From Mesobacillus persicus (lineage in GTDB: Bacteria; Bacillota; Bacilli; Bacillales; Cytobacillaceae), in contig NZ_FOBW01000022.1 in the NCBI RefSeq assembly GCF_900109925.1, forward strand, positions 1 to 54,533: DNA of 54,533 nt, given 5' to 3'. The notes under the pieces are model-generated. The model searched no databases. It saw only the letters and a program-made list of their open reading frames with translations, and was not told the origin of the DNA. Each line of letters begins with the position of its first letter. Positions within the stretch are counted from its first letter, which is position 1. The position numbers and the translations under genes were made by a program. Below, piece after piece: positions 20,933 to 30,457 of this stretch.

Positions 20933-21317
20933 TTTCTGGTTCTTTTCTCAAAATGTTTCCAACTTTGTTGATTTGTGTTTATCTAAGTTAGATGATTACG
21001 GCAAAATAGTTTTTTATTACATACTTAATAACTACCTCGTGTCGAAATCGAATTAAGGATTTAAACAAAAATCTTCGCGAACCGCCTTAACTTTTAACCG
21101 TTGTGTAAAACACCCGCGCTATGAGCCTCTTTTAGTTTATAGATGGACACTATCGTCCCTGTACTATACCCTTTTTAAAACCCTATAAACCTATTTATTT
21201 CACTTTTTTAAATTTTATTCTATATAAACTTTGTAAAGGTTAAATGATGCCAGCCATCTCTTATGTTGAAATCAATTGAATTTTAGGATATATTTTTAAT
21301 GGATAAAAAGGTAAATT
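20933..21317. other. Gene-free stretch between spoVG and glmU
   Basis: About 385 AT-rich bases with no convincing coding frame, repeat or strong promoter. A single TGTCGAA near 21040 resembles a Spo0A half-box but is not paired. I see nothing else. Confidence 0.6.
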
Positions 21318-21329
21318 GGAGGCCTGTTG

Positions 21330-22703
21330 ATGTCTAATCGTTATGCCGTAATTTTAGCTGCCGGGCAGGGTACGAGAATGAAGTCGAAGCTATACAAAGT
21401 TTTACACCCTGTTTGTGGTAAACCTATGGTTCAACACGTAATTGATCATGTGAGAAGCCTTAATATAGACGAAATTGTCACCGTTGTCGGACATGGAGCA
21501 GAAAAAGTGAAGTCTGAAATTGGGGAAGTAAGCCAGTATGTTCTTCAGGAAGAGCAACTCGGGACGGCCCATGCAGTTATGCAATCAAAAGATATGCTTG
21601 CTGGAAAAGAAGGGACAACGATTGTTGTTTGTGGAGACACCCCGTTAATTAAAGGTGAAACGATGGAGGCACTGTTTCAACACCATGAAAAAACTGGTGC
21701 AAAGGCAACCATCTTAACAGCACAAGCAGAAGATCCGACAGGTTATGGTCGGGTCATGAGAAATGAGCAAGGTCTTGTTGAAAAAATCGTTGAACACAAG
21801 GATGCAACGGAAGAGGAAAGAAGAATCACTGAAATAAACACTGGTACGTATTGTTTTGATAATAAGAGCCTTTTCGAGGCATTGGAGAACGTTGGTAACA
21901 ACAATGTCCAAGGGGAGTATTACCTCCCGGATGTAATTGAAATACTAAAAGAGCAAGGTGAAACGGTTTCGGCCTTTGTCACACAGAGTTTTGATGAAAC
22001 TTTAGGAGTCAATGACCGAGTAGCACTTTCAGAAGCAGAGCGAATTATGAGAAGGCGTATTAATGAAGGGCATATGCGAAACGGTGTAACCTTGATTGAC
22101 CCTGCTAATACTTATATCGCTTCAGATGTTCAAATTGGTTCTGACACGGTCATATACCCTGGAACCGTTGTTTCTGGGCGAACAACAATCGGAACGGATT
22201 GTGTAATAGGCCCTAATAGTGAAATTAGTCATTGTGAGATTGGAAGTAAAACAACTATTCGTCAATCTTCCGCTTTTGATAGCAAAATTGGTTCCGAAGT
22301 GAATATCGGCCCATATGCTCATATTCGTCCGCAGTCACAGATTGACGATGAAGCCAAGATTGGGAACTTCGTTGAAATTAAAAAGGCTGTAATTGGTAAA
22401 GGAAGCAAAGCCTCTCATTTAAGTTATATTGGTGATGCCGAGGTTGGTCAAGATGTTAACATTGGCTGTGGTTCAATTACGGTTAATTATGACGGCAAGA
22501 ATAAACATTTAACTAAAATTGAAGATGGTGCTTTCATCGGATGTAACTCTAACTTAGTTGCTCCTGTTACGGTAGGGAAAGGTGCATATGTAGCTGCAGG
22601 GTCGACGATTACAGAGGATGTTCCTGGAGAAGGTCTGGGCATAGCACGTGCTCGCCAAGTGAATAAGGAAGATTATGTTGGGAAATTAAATTTAAAGAAA
22701 TAA
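21330..22703 (+). CDS. glmU: Bifunctional UDP-N-acetylglucosamine pyrophosphorylase/glucosamine-1-P acetyltransferase
   Basis: 457-residue two-domain enzyme making UDP-GlcNAc for peptidoglycan and teichoic acids. The N-terminal nucleotidyltransferase domain starts with [12 protein letters not shown] and includes the VVCGDTPLI metal site. The C-terminal half is a left-handed beta-helix of hexapeptide repeats (for example [15 protein letters not shown]). ATG 21330 has TGGAGG seven bases upstream; TTG 21327 is the weaker alternative. Directly upstream of prs with a 15-nt gap. Called gcaD in B. subtilis. Confidence 0.96.
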   Translation: MSNRYAVILAAGQGTRMKSKLYKVLHPVCGKPMVQHVIDHVRSLNIDEIVTVVGHGAEKVKSEIGEVSQYVLQEEQLGTAHAVMQSKDMLAGKEGTTIVVCGDTPLIKGETMEALFQHHEKTGAKATILTAQAEDPTGYGRVMRNEQGLVEKIVEHKDATEEERRITEINTGTYCFDNKSLFEALENVGNNNVQGEYYLPDVIEILKEQGETVSAFVTQSFDETLGVNDRVALSEAERIMRRRINEGHMRNGVTLIDPANTYIASDVQIGSDTVIYPGTVVSGRTTIGTDCVIGPNSEISHCEIGSKTTIRQSSAFDSKIGSEVNIGPYAHIRPQSQIDDEAKIGNFVEIKKAVIGKGSKASHLSYIGDAEVGQDVNIGCGSITVNYDGKNKHLTKIEDGAFIGCNSNLVAPVTVGKGAYVAAGSTITEDVPGEGLGIARARQVNKEDYVGKLNLKK

Positions 22704-22718
22704 CCTGGAGGTTCCTTA

Positions 22719-23675
22719 ATGACGAATCAATATTTAGACCCAAACCTAAAAGTATTTACGCTAAACTCAAACAAAGCACTTGCTGAAGAAATTGCTAAAG
22801 TCATCGGTGTCGAATTAGGGAAATGCTCTGTATCAAGATTCAGCGATGGAGAAATTCAAATTAATATTGAAGAAAGTATCCGTGGATGTGATGTCTATGT
22901 TATCCAATCCACAAGTAGCCCGGTGAATGAAAATATTATGGAATTATTGATTATGATTGATGCGTTAAAACGCGCTTCTGCAAAAACAATCAATTTAGTG
23001 GTTCCATACTATGGATACGCACGTCAGGATCGTAAAGCGAGAGCTCGTGAGCCAATCACCTCTAAACTTGTTGCCAATCTACTTGAAACGGCAGGTGCTA
23101 CACGTGTTATCACACTCGACTTGCATGCTCCACAGATCCAAGGTTTCTTTGATATTCCAACAGACCAGCTAATGGGTGTTCCAATCTTGGCCGATTATTT
23201 TAAAAATCGTGAGTTCAGTGGAGATATAGTTATCGTATCACCTGACCATGGTGGTGTAACTAGAGCAAGGAAAATGGCGGAACGCTTAAAGGCTCCTATC
23301 GCAATTATCGACAAACGCCGTCCAAAACCAAATGTAGCAGAGGTTATGAACATTGTCGGGAATATCGAAGGAAAAACGGCTATCTTAATCGACGACATCA
23401 TTGATACAGCTGGAACGATTACTCTTGCAGCAAATGCACTTGTTGAAAACGGAGCGGTTGAAGTACTAGCATGCTGTACGCACCCAGTTCTTTCGGGTCC
23501 AGCAATTGAGCGAATTCAAAACTCTCAAATCAAGGAGTTAGTTGTAACAAATACGATTGCCCTTCCGGAAGAAAAGCGGATTGATAAAATTGTTGAATTA
23601 TCTGTCGCACCATTAATTGGTGAAGCAATTATTCGTGTCCACGAAGAGCAATCAGTTAGTACGTTATTTGATTAA
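22719..23675 (+). CDS. prs: Ribose-phosphate pyrophosphokinase
   Basis: 318-residue class I PRPP synthetase, converting ribose-5-P and ATP to PRPP for purine, pyrimidine, NAD, His and Trp synthesis. [13 protein letters not shown] (ATP site), the divalent-metal [14 protein letters not shown] and the PRPP loop [14 protein letters not shown] are intact. TGGAGG is seven to eight bases before the ATG. Placement after glmU is conserved. A hairpin terminator follows before the ctc region. Confidence 0.97.
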   Translation: MTNQYLDPNLKVFTLNSNKALAEEIAKVIGVELGKCSVSRFSDGEIQINIEESIRGCDVYVIQSTSSPVNENIMELLIMIDALKRASAKTINLVVPYYGYARQDRKARAREPITSKLVANLLETAGATRVITLDLHAPQIQGFFDIPTDQLMGVPILADYFKNREFSGDIVIVSPDHGGVTRARKMAERLKAPIAIIDKRRPKPNVAEVMNIVGNIEGKTAILIDDIIDTAGTITLAANALVENGAVEVLACCTHPVLSGPAIERIQNSQIKELVVTNTIALPEEKRIDKIVELSVAPLIGEAIIRVHEEQSVSTLFD

Positions 23676-23688
23676 TACACTCCTGGTA

Positions 23689-23716
23689 GAAGGCTTGCCT
23701 AAGGCTAGCCTTTTTT
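23689..23716 (+). terminator. glmU-prs terminator
   Basis: Stem AAGGCT / AGCCTT enclosing a second short pairing, followed by TTTTTT. Confidence 0.8.
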
Positions 23717-23745
23717 CCATTTCAATCGTCCCTACTAAATTAGAC

Positions 23746-23771
23746 GTTTAGATTATTGCTTTTTGGGGCAT
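23746..23771 (+). promoter_or_regulatory. Sigma-B-like promoter of ctc
   Basis: GTTTAG, 14-nt spacer, GGGCAT matches the general-stress sigma-B consensus GTTTAA-N12/14-GGGTAT at 10 of 12 positions. B. subtilis ctc is a classical sigma-B gene. The start of transcription would be near 23778, about 230 bases before the ctc start codon. Confidence 0.6.
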
Positions 23772-23782
23772 TTTTTAAATGA

Positions 23783-23966
23783 TAGGCTGTGTAAAATCAC
23801 ATTGTTTATTTTACATACTGTTGATTGGAGCGGAAGGCACGAAGACTCCTGCGGGAGTGCAAGGCCAAGGGAGACCCCGCAGGAGCAAAGCGACGAGGAG
23901 GCTCCCGGACTGCCCGCGGAAAGCGAAGTGCCTGGAGTGGAAATCAACAGCGTTTGGCACGGCTTA
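23783..23966 (+). repeat. GC-rich modular inverted repeat, copy C (short form)
   Basis: Best-preserved short copy. The core 23819-23949 (131 bp) is bounded by TGTTGATT / AATCAACA. Inner paired segments include GGCAC / GTGCC (23836-23840, 23928-23932), GGGAG / CTCCC (23869-23873, 23902-23906) and CTCCTGCGGG / CCCGCAGGAG. Weak outer arms are at 23783-23795 and 23954-23966. It lies between the sigma-B-like promoter and ctc, so it is probably transcribed as part of the ctc leader. Open frames through it are not genes. Confidence 0.88.
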
Positions 23967-24005
23967 ATGATAAGTCTAAATATGTAGTTGGAAGGGGACA
24001 TAAGA

Positions 24006-24647
24006 ATGAGTGCTGTATTAAAAGCAAGTGAACGTAGTGATTCTTCACAAAAATCAAGCTTAAATCGACTTCGGGCTGAGGGGAATATCCCAGCTGTAAT
24101 TTATGGAAGTAAAAGGGAAAGTAAATCTGTGTATGTTGATAGTATTGAATTTATTAAAACGATTCGAGAAGTTGGCAGAAACGGAATTATCTCGCTTGAT
24201 GTAGACGGGAATAAAACGGATGTTATGTTAAGTGACTATCAGCAGGATTCCATTAAAGGGGATATCTTGCATGCGGACTTCTTTGCCGTAGATATGAAGG
24301 CAGAAAGGGAAGCAACTGTAAGGTTAGCATTAGTTGGAGAGGCAGCAGGTGTAAAGGATGGAGGCGTTCTACAGCAGCCTGTCCATGAACTATCTGTAAC
24401 AGCGACTCCAACCAATATTCCTCAAGTGATAGAGCTAGATGTTTCGAATCTTCAAGTAAATGAAAACTTGACTGTTGCAGATTTGAAGAATACGAGTGGA
24501 AGCTATTCGATTAATGATGAGGATTCCTTAGTGCTTGTATCCATTCTTCCTCCGAAGCAAGAAGAGGAAATCAACTCAGGAGAAGAGCAGGAGCAAGGAA
24601 CTCCAGAGAATGAAGAAGGCAGGGAAACAGAGTCATCTGAAAGCTAG
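24006..24647 (+). CDS. ctc: General stress protein Ctc, ribosomal protein bL25 family
   Basis: 213-residue two-domain 5S-rRNA-binding protein of the bL25/TL5 class. The N-terminal L25 domain (about 1-90) contains the RLRAEGNIPAVIYG motif; a beta-rich C-terminal domain follows, then a very acidic Glu-rich tail (about 185-213). In B. subtilis Ctc is induced by sigma-B and associates with the ribosome. Start ATG 24006 is seven bases after GGAAGGGG; six codons of in-frame upstream sequence overlap that site. Confidence 0.93.
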   Translation: MSAVLKASERSDSSQKSSLNRLRAEGNIPAVIYGSKRESKSVYVDSIEFIKTIREVGRNGIISLDVDGNKTDVMLSDYQQDSIKGDILHADFFAVDMKAEREATVRLALVGEAAGVKDGGVLQQPVHELSVTATPTNIPQVIELDVSNLQVNENLTVADLKNTSGSYSINDEDSLVLVSILPPKQEEEINSGEEQEQGTPENEEGRETESSES

Positions 24648-24654
24648 CAGAATA

Positions 24655-24682
24655 GACGTAACCTTAAGGGTTGCGTCTTTTA
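24655..24682 (+). terminator. ctc terminator
   Basis: Stem AGACGTAACC / GGTTGCGTCT (one G-U pair) followed by TTTT. Confidence 0.75.
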
Positions 24683-24760
24683 TGCTTTCCAATCAAAAGT
24701 GTAAAGTGGCAGACTGTTAATAGAGAAAGAATCAACCGGAAGGGAAATGGGTGGGAAGCT

Positions 24761-25321
24761 ATGAAATTAATCGTCGGATTAGGTAATCCAGGAAAACCAT
24801 ATGAAAATACTAGGCATAATATAGGTTTTGAAGTAATTGATGAACTCTCAAAACGCTTTAATATTCCATTAAGTCAAGCGAAGTTTAAAGGAATGTTTGG
24901 TGCAGGGTTAATTAAAGGAGAAAAGGTCATCCTTTTAAAACCGCTGACCTACATGAATTTATCAGGTGAATCGATTGGAGCTGTAATGGACTATTACGAT
25001 ATCGCCGTTGATGACTTAGTAGTGATCTATGATGATTTGGATCTTCCGACAGGTAAAATAAGATTAAGACAAAAGGGAAGCGCTGGAGGACATAATGGCA
25101 TTCGTTCGACGATTGCTCACGTTGGTACACAAGAGTTTAAACGGATTCGTGTGGGAATTAGTCGACCACAAAACGGGATGGCGATCACCGACTATGTTCT
25201 GGGGAGATTTACAAAGGAAGAGCAGCTTGATATGGAAAAGGCGGTTAAAAAGGCTTGTGATGCTTGTGAAGCTTGGGTCGATATTCCATTCCTCCAAGTA
25301 ATGAATCAATTTAATCAATGA
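24761..25321 (+). CDS. pth: Peptidyl-tRNA hydrolase
   Basis: 186-residue Pth (SpoVC), recycling peptidyl-tRNAs released from ribosomes. GLGNPG at 6-11 with the substrate-binding Asn9, catalytic His19 in NTRHNIGF, the [12 protein letters not shown] motif with the catalytic Asp and GSAGGHNG all conform. Upstream in-frame codons from 24671 overlap the ctc terminator and are rejected. The ribosome site GGGTGGGA is modest. Order ctc-pth-fin-mfd is as in B. subtilis. Confidence 0.96.
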   Translation: MKLIVGLGNPGKPYENTRHNIGFEVIDELSKRFNIPLSQAKFKGMFGAGLIKGEKVILLKPLTYMNLSGESIGAVMDYYDIAVDDLVVIYDDLDLPTGKIRLRQKGSAGGHNGIRSTIAHVGTQEFKRIRVGISRPQNGMAITDYVLGRFTKEEQLDMEKAVKKACDACEAWVDIPFLQVMNQFNQ

Positions 25322-25418
25322 TCATAAGTTTATACTAGGAACATAAAATAGGCTAAGTGAATAAGTTCCTCCTAATCCGTAAATAATAGGAATGATAGGA
25401 TATTAGGGAGGGAATCAC

Positions 25419-25649
25419 ATGGCTATGAATTATTATTGCCGTCATTGTGGAACAAAAATAGGTACATTGGATCGATTGTCAGTTCAAAGTGAAAGCCTAG
25501 GTTTCCATAAGCTGACAGAAGAGGAACGCCATGATATGATAACTTATGAAAGTAATGGTGACATTCAAATAAAGTCAATCTGTGAGGATTGTCAGGAATC
25601 ATATGAGCGCAACCCTAGCTATCATGAAAATGATTATCTGATTCACTGA
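25419..25649 (+). CDS. fin: Anti-sigma-F factor Fin (YabK)
   Basis: 76-residue zinc-binding protein that binds RNA polymerase and shifts forespore transcription from sigma-F to sigma-G. Two zinc pairs are visible: CRHC (7-10) and CEDC (55-58), with the highly conserved [16 protein letters not shown] between them. AGGGAGGG lies shortly before the ATG. Together with gin this gives the window both forespore sigma-switch regulators. I could not find a clear sigma-F promoter upstream. Confidence 0.93.
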   Translation: MAMNYYCRHCGTKIGTLDRLSVQSESLGFHKLTEEERHDMITYESNGDIQIKSICEDCQESYERNPSYHENDYLIH

Positions 25650-25652
25650 CAC

Positions 25653-25680
25653 GCTTTGGACGTTGGTTCAAAGCATTTTT
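25653..25680 (+). terminator. fin terminator
   Basis: 9-bp stem GCTTTGGAC / GTTCAAAGC (one G-U pair), 4-nt loop, followed by ATTTTT. Confidence 0.82.
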
Positions 25681-25720
25681 CTATTTTTTTTATAGCAACA
25701 ATACTTTATAGAAATTCAAG

Positions 25721-25766
25721 CAAGCTAGATATATTCTAGCTCCAGTGCCAAAGAAGGCCTGGGGCA
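25721..25766. repeat. Two adjacent hairpins upstream of mfd
   Basis: AGCTAGA / TCTAGCT around a TATAT loop is followed at once by CCAGTGCC / GGCCTGG around AAAGAA. No T tract follows. It could be a remnant of a dispersed element or a leader structure; function is unknown. Confidence 0.45.
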
Positions 25767-25790
25767 TTTCTTAGTGAGGGAGAGGTTGGG

Positions 25791-28700
25791 ATGCAAGGGC
25801 TGAAAGCTCTTTTTAGTCGGCAGGATGATGTCCATTCTGTTGTTTCTGGGATGGAGGAAGGCTTAAAAGAACAACTTGTGGCTGGCCTATCTGGCTCAGC
25901 AAGACCTGTTTTTTTAGCCTCTATATACGAAAATACAAATCGAACAGTTCTTGTTGTTACGCATAACCTACTACAGGCACAAAAGCTGTATGATGATTTA
26001 CTAGGATTAATGGGGGAGAATGAGGTCTATCTATACCCGGCAAATGAGTTGATTGCCGCGGAGCTAAGTATATCCTCTCCTGAATTGAAAGCGCAACGCA
26101 TTGAGGCGTTAAATCACATGGCCTCAGGTAAAAAGGGGATTGTCATAGCGCCAATGGCTGGTTTTAGAAAGATTCTACCTCCTAAAGAGCTATGGTCGAA
26201 TTTCCAACTACATTTTACAGTAGGCGAAGAAATTGAAGTGGAAACGGTGCTAAAACAGTTTATTGATATGGGATATGTGCGTTCAGAGTTAGTTTCGGCG
26301 CCTGGAGAATTCAGTGTTAGGGGCGGCATCATTGATATTTATCCCCTTACGGCTGTTGACCCCTATCGAATTGAACTTTTTGATACCGAGGTGGATTCGA
26401 TACGTTCCTTTTCTTTAGAAGACCAACGTTCTAAAGATAAGTTAGAGACGGTCAAGATTGGTCCAGCCACCGAAATTTTACTTGAAACAAACCAACTTGA
26501 GAAGTTGATAACGGGTCTTGAATCGGGTTTAGCAAAAAGTTTGAAAAAGCTAAAGGATGAAAAAGCCAAGAACCAACTGATTCAAAACATCGGATATGAG
26601 CTTGAACAGCTTAAGAACGGTCAGAAACCGGACCAATTATTTAAATATTTATCCATCGCATATGGACAACATCACAGTTTGCTAGATTACCTGAGTGCTG
26701 AGGGACTTATTTTCATAGATGAGATTAGTCGAGTTCAAGAAATGAATGAGTCGCTAAATAAAGAAGAGGCAGAGTGGTATACAAGTCTTCTTGGTGAAGG
26801 ACAAATCGTCCATGACCTAAAAATATCTCACCATTTACCAGATCTGTTGCAACAGACAGCGAAGCCAATTATTTATACAAGTCTCTTTTTAAGACATGTT
26901 CCGAATACCAACCCTCAAAATATCATCAATGTTTCATGCAAGCCAATGCAAAATTTCCATGGGCAAATGAATGTTTTAAAAGCGGAAATCGAGCGCTGGA
27001 AAAAGGGGAATTATGCTGTCGTTCTATTGGGGCCCGATGAAGAACGGACACATAAATTGGAACGCGTTTTAGAGGATTATGAAATTGAAGCTATTCGTGT
27101 CGCGAATACCGATTCGATTATATTTGATAAGGTCCAAATTATTCAAGGTAGCCTGAATAGCGGGTTTGAAATGCCCATTCAAAAAATTGCAGTTATTACG
27201 GAAGAAGAGCTTTTTAATAAAAAAACGAAGCGGCCAAAGCGCCGCCAAAAACTATCAAATGCAGAACGAATTAAAAGTTATTCAGAATTAAAGGTAGGCG
27301 ACTATGTTGTCCATGTAAATCATGGAATTGGAAAGTATTTAGGGATTGAGACTCTAATTATTAATGGTGTACATAAGGATTATCTACATATTCGCTACCA
27401 AGGGTCAGATAAACTATATGTACCGGTTGAACAGATTGATCTTGTTCAGAAATATGTCGGGTCTGAGGGAAAAGAACCTAAGGTATACAAACTTGGAGGG
27501 AATGATTGGAAGCGGGTTAAGAATAAGGTCCAATCCTCCGTTCAGGATATTGCTGATGATTTGATTAAGCTTTATGCCGAAAGAGAGGCCAGCAGGGGTT
27601 ATGCCTTTTCACCAGATGGTGATATGCAAAGGGAGTTTGAAACGTCTTTCCCTTATGAGGAAACTGAAGATCAGATCCGGTCAATTCACGAAATTAAGCT
27701 AGATATGGAAAATGAACGACCGATGGACCGTCTTCTTTGTGGAGATGTTGGTTATGGGAAGACAGAAGTAGCCATAAGGGCAGCCTTTAAAGCGATTGCG
27801 GATGGAAAGCAGGTTGCGTTGCTCGTTCCGACTACTATTTTGGCTCAGCAACATTTTGAAACGATACGGGAAAGATTTCAGGAGTATCCGATTAATATTG
27901 GACTTTTAAGTCGGTTCCGGACTCGAAAACAACAAACCGAAACAATTAAGGGGCTAAAAGCTGGCACAATTGACATTGTCATCGGAACTCATCGAATCTT
28001 ATCAAAGGATATAACTTATCGAGATTTAGGGTTACTGATTATTGATGAGGAACAACGTTTTGGTGTCACTCATAAAGAAAAAATCAAACAATTAAAAACG
28101 AATGTGGATGTTCTTACTCTGACAGCGACCCCAATCCCTCGAACACTTCATATGTCGATGTTAGGTGTTCGTGATCTATCGGTCATTGAAACACCACCGG
28201 AAAATCGTTTCCCGATTCAGACCTATGTTATGGAGTATAACGGTGGACTCGTTCGTGAAGCGATTGAAAGGGAACTTGCAAGAGATGGGCAGGTCTATTT
28301 CCTGTATAATCGTGTCGAGGATATTGAGAGGAAGGCTGAAGAAATTTCAATGCTTGTCCCTGATGCTAGAGTTACCTATGCCCATGGGAAAATGTCCGAG
28401 AATGAGCTAGAGTCTGTTATGCTCGGTTTTCTTGAGGGTGAGTATGATGTCCTAGTTAGCACGACGATTATTGAAACAGGTGTGGATATCCCGAATGTAA
28501 ACACATTACTCGTCCATGACGCTGATAAAATGGGATTGTCCCAACTTTATCAGTTAAGAGGACGTGTTGGCCGCTCTAACCGTGTTGCTTATGCTTACTT
28601 TACTTATCGAAAGGATAAAGTACTAACGGAGGTAGCTGAAAAGCGCCTACAGGCCATTAAGGAATTTACCGAGCTTGGTTCGGGCTTTAAAATTGCAATG

Positions 28701-29327
28701 CGAGACTTATCTATCCGTGGCGCGGGGAATTTATTAGGCGCTGAGCAACATGGTTTCATCGATTCAGTTGGATTCGATTTATACTCACAAATGTTGAAAG
28801 AAGCGATTGAAGAAAGAAGACCAGATCATGAACAAAAGATCCGACCTTCTGTTGAAATTGATTTAGAAGTAGATGCGTATATTCCAGATACCTATATAAA
28901 AGATGGGCATCAAAAGATTGAAATGTATAAGCGATTCCGTGGACTCGAAACGATAAACGATATGGAAGAACTTCAGGAAGAAATGATCGATCGATTTGGC
29001 GATTATCCAGAAGAGGTAGCAAACCTATTTAAGGTCACTGAGTTGAAAATATTTGCGGGAATGGCTGGCGTTCAAACCATTAAACAAGCCAAACAGGAAA
29101 TTACAGTTCATGTATCTGAAGATGGTACTAGTCGTATTGATGGACAAAAGGTTTTTAAAATAAGCAATCAATACCGAAAGAATGTAGGACTCGGAATGGA
29201 TGGAAGTAAGCTAAAAATCGTTATCCATACAAAGGGGCTACAAAAAGATGACTGGCTCAATATTACGTTTGAAATGATCAAGGGGCTTCACGATTCTGTG
29301 AAAGAAGAAGAGAACTCTGTATCTTAA
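25791..29327 (+). CDS. mfd: Transcription-repair coupling factor Mfd
   Basis: 1178-residue ATP-dependent translocase that removes stalled RNA polymerase and recruits UvrA to template-strand lesions. Domain order: UvrB-homology N-terminus (about 1-350), linker, the CarD-like RNA-polymerase-interaction domain near 490-570 (GDYVVHVNHGIGKYLG), SF2 motor with Walker A GDVGYGKTE near 650 and DEEQRFGV near 752, TRG/RecG motif, and the C-terminal regulatory domain. Full length. It follows fin in the conserved order. The downstream gap has no clear terminator. Confidence 0.98.
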   Translation: MQGLKALFSRQDDVHSVVSGMEEGLKEQLVAGLSGSARPVFLASIYENTNRTVLVVTHNLLQAQKLYDDLLGLMGENEVYLYPANELIAAELSISSPELKAQRIEALNHMASGKKGIVIAPMAGFRKILPPKELWSNFQLHFTVGEEIEVETVLKQFIDMGYVRSELVSAPGEFSVRGGIIDIYPLTAVDPYRIELFDTEVDSIRSFSLEDQRSKDKLETVKIGPATEILLETNQLEKLITGLESGLAKSLKKLKDEKAKNQLIQNIGYELEQLKNGQKPDQLFKYLSIAYGQHHSLLDYLSAEGLIFIDEISRVQEMNESLNKEEAEWYTSLLGEGQIVHDLKISHHLPDLLQQTAKPIIYTSLFLRHVPNTNPQNIINVSCKPMQNFHGQMNVLKAEIERWKKGNYAVVLLGPDEERTHKLERVLEDYEIEAIRVANTDSIIFDKVQIIQGSLNSGFEMPIQKIAVITEEELFNKKTKRPKRRQKLSNAERIKSYSELKVGDYVVHVNHGIGKYLGIETLIINGVHKDYLHIRYQGSDKLYVPVEQIDLVQKYVGSEGKEPKVYKLGGNDWKRVKNKVQSSVQDIADDLIKLYAEREASRGYAFSPDGDMQREFETSFPYEETEDQIRSIHEIKLDMENERPMDRLLCGDVGYGKTEVAIRAAFKAIADGKQVALLVPTTILAQQHFETIRERFQEYPINIGLLSRFRTRKQQTETIKGLKAGTIDIVIGTHRILSKDITYRDLGLLIIDEEQRFGVTHKEKIKQLKTNVDVLTLTATPIPRTLHMSMLGVRDLSVIETPPENRFPIQTYVMEYNGGLVREAIERELARDGQVYFLYNRVEDIERKAEEISMLVPDARVTYAHGKMSENELESVMLGFLEGEYDVLVSTTIIETGVDIPNVNTLLVHDADKMGLSQLYQLRGRVGRSNRVAYAYFTYRKDKVLTEVAEKRLQAIKEFTELGSGFKIAMRDLSIRGAGNLLGAEQHGFIDSVGFDLYSQMLKEAIEERRPDHEQKIRPSVEIDLEVDAYIPDTYIKDGHQKIEMYKRFRGLETINDMEELQEEMIDRFGDYPEEVANLFKVTELKIFAGMAGVQTIKQAKQEITVHVSEDGTSRIDGQKVFKISNQYRKNVGLGMDGSKLKIVIHTKGLQKDDWLNITFEMIKGLHDSVKEEENSVS

Positions 29328-29474
29328 CCATATGGATGTAACACAAATGTAAAATTGGAAAGTGTTTCAAAATTCACAGACAAGGGTAATGGATAAGTAT
29401 CAATAAATTGGAATGTTTATCCTACCTCAACTGGTGGTAATTACCCTATTGTATAGGTCTGCTTCTTTGAAATT

Positions 29475-29718
29475 GGCTCTGTTAAAGGACATTGTTGAAT
29501 TTGCTTACCGTTGATTGAAGCGGAAGGTGCTTGACTCCTCGAAAATGAACTGCACATTATCTCGTGCGTGGGCGTATTCGAGGAAGTTATTCAGAGTCCT
29601 GCGGGAGCAGCGGGACAGGTGAGACCCCGCAGGAGCGCAGCGACGAGGAGGCTCACCGCCCGCCCCGCTGTTCGCTGAGCACCTGGAGCGGAAATCAACA
29701 TTCTTGTTTAACAGAGCC
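29475..29718 (+). repeat. GC-rich modular inverted repeat, copy D (long form, second subtype)
   Basis: Outer arms GGCTCTGTTAAA (29475-29486) and TTTAACAGAGCC (29707-29718) are perfect reverse complements over 12 bp. The core is 29509-29700. An internal 61-bp module at 29536-29596, flanked by TCCT, matches 42 of the first 44 bases of the module in copy B. The central stems differ from copy C but keep pairing (GGTGC/GCACC, GTGAG/CTCAC). It lies between mfd and the spoVT promoter, in a 568-bp gap whose remaining bases hold nothing else recognisable. Confidence 0.9.
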
Positions 29719-29779
29719 TTGAATTTAGCAGCTCTTAATAAAAGAATCCTTACCATCTGAGAGAAAATATTCTTGGATA

Positions 29780-29809
29780 TGAATAGAACTTTCCATATGA
29801 AAGATACTA
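29780..29809 (+). promoter_or_regulatory. Sigma-G promoter of spoVT
   Basis: TGAATA (29780-29785), 17-nt spacer, GATACTA (29803-29809); the sigma-G consensus TGhATR-N17-CATACTA is matched at all but one base. spoVT is a known sigma-G gene. Confidence 0.85.
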
Positions 29810-29895
29810 AGTTCAATCATGGTAATGGTGGATAAATAAAGGGTTCAACCATCATTGTCAAATTCAATCATCAGATGAAAGTGAGGCAACGTTGG

Positions 29896-30432
29896 ATGAA
29901 AGCAACTGGTATTGTTCGTCGTATCGATGATTTAGGTAGAGTGGTAATTCCGAAGGAGATTCGGAGAACACTGAGAATTCGTGAGGGTGACCCGTTAGAG
30001 ATTTTTGTTGACCGTGATGGGGAAGTTATTTTAAAGAAATATTCTCCAATTAGCGAATTAAGTGACTTTGCTAAGGAATATGCAGAGGCCTTATATGACA
30101 GTCTTGGGAATCCTGTACTTATATGTGATCGTGACACCTTCATTGCTATAGCTGGAGGTTCAAAAAAGGAATACTTAAATAAAAATATAAGTGAGCTTGT
30201 TGAAAAAACAATGGAAGAACGCACATCTGTACTTATGAATCAACAAGGCACTGTGGCTTTAGTTGATGGAATCGATGATACTGTTTCAGGCTATACAATT
30301 GCCCCAATTATTGCAAACGGAGACCCTATTGGGGGCGTAATCATCTATTCTAAAGAAGGAACTTTAGGTGAAGTTGAACAGAAAGCAGTTGAAACAGCCG
30401 CTGGATTCTTAGCGAGACAGATGGAGCAGTAG
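29896..30432 (+). CDS. spoVT: Stage V sporulation regulator SpoVT
   Basis: 178-residue forespore regulator that modulates sigma-G-dependent genes. The N-terminal AbrB-type swapped-hairpin domain is TGIVRRIDDLGRVVIPKEIRR, and a C-terminal GAF domain covers about 55-178. The length equals the B. subtilis protein. ATG 29896 gives the family start MKATGIVRR; seven upstream in-frame codons are rejected. Its promoter is a near-perfect sigma-G site. A long perfect inverted repeat follows. Confidence 0.96.
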   Translation: MKATGIVRRIDDLGRVVIPKEIRRTLRIREGDPLEIFVDRDGEVILKKYSPISELSDFAKEYAEALYDSLGNPVLICDRDTFIAIAGGSKKEYLNKNISELVEKTMEERTSVLMNQQGTVALVDGIDDTVSGYTIAPIIANGDPIGGVIIYSKEGTLGEVEQKAVETAAGFLARQMEQ

Positions 30433-30457
30433 AAGGCTCTGATAATATAATTAACTA

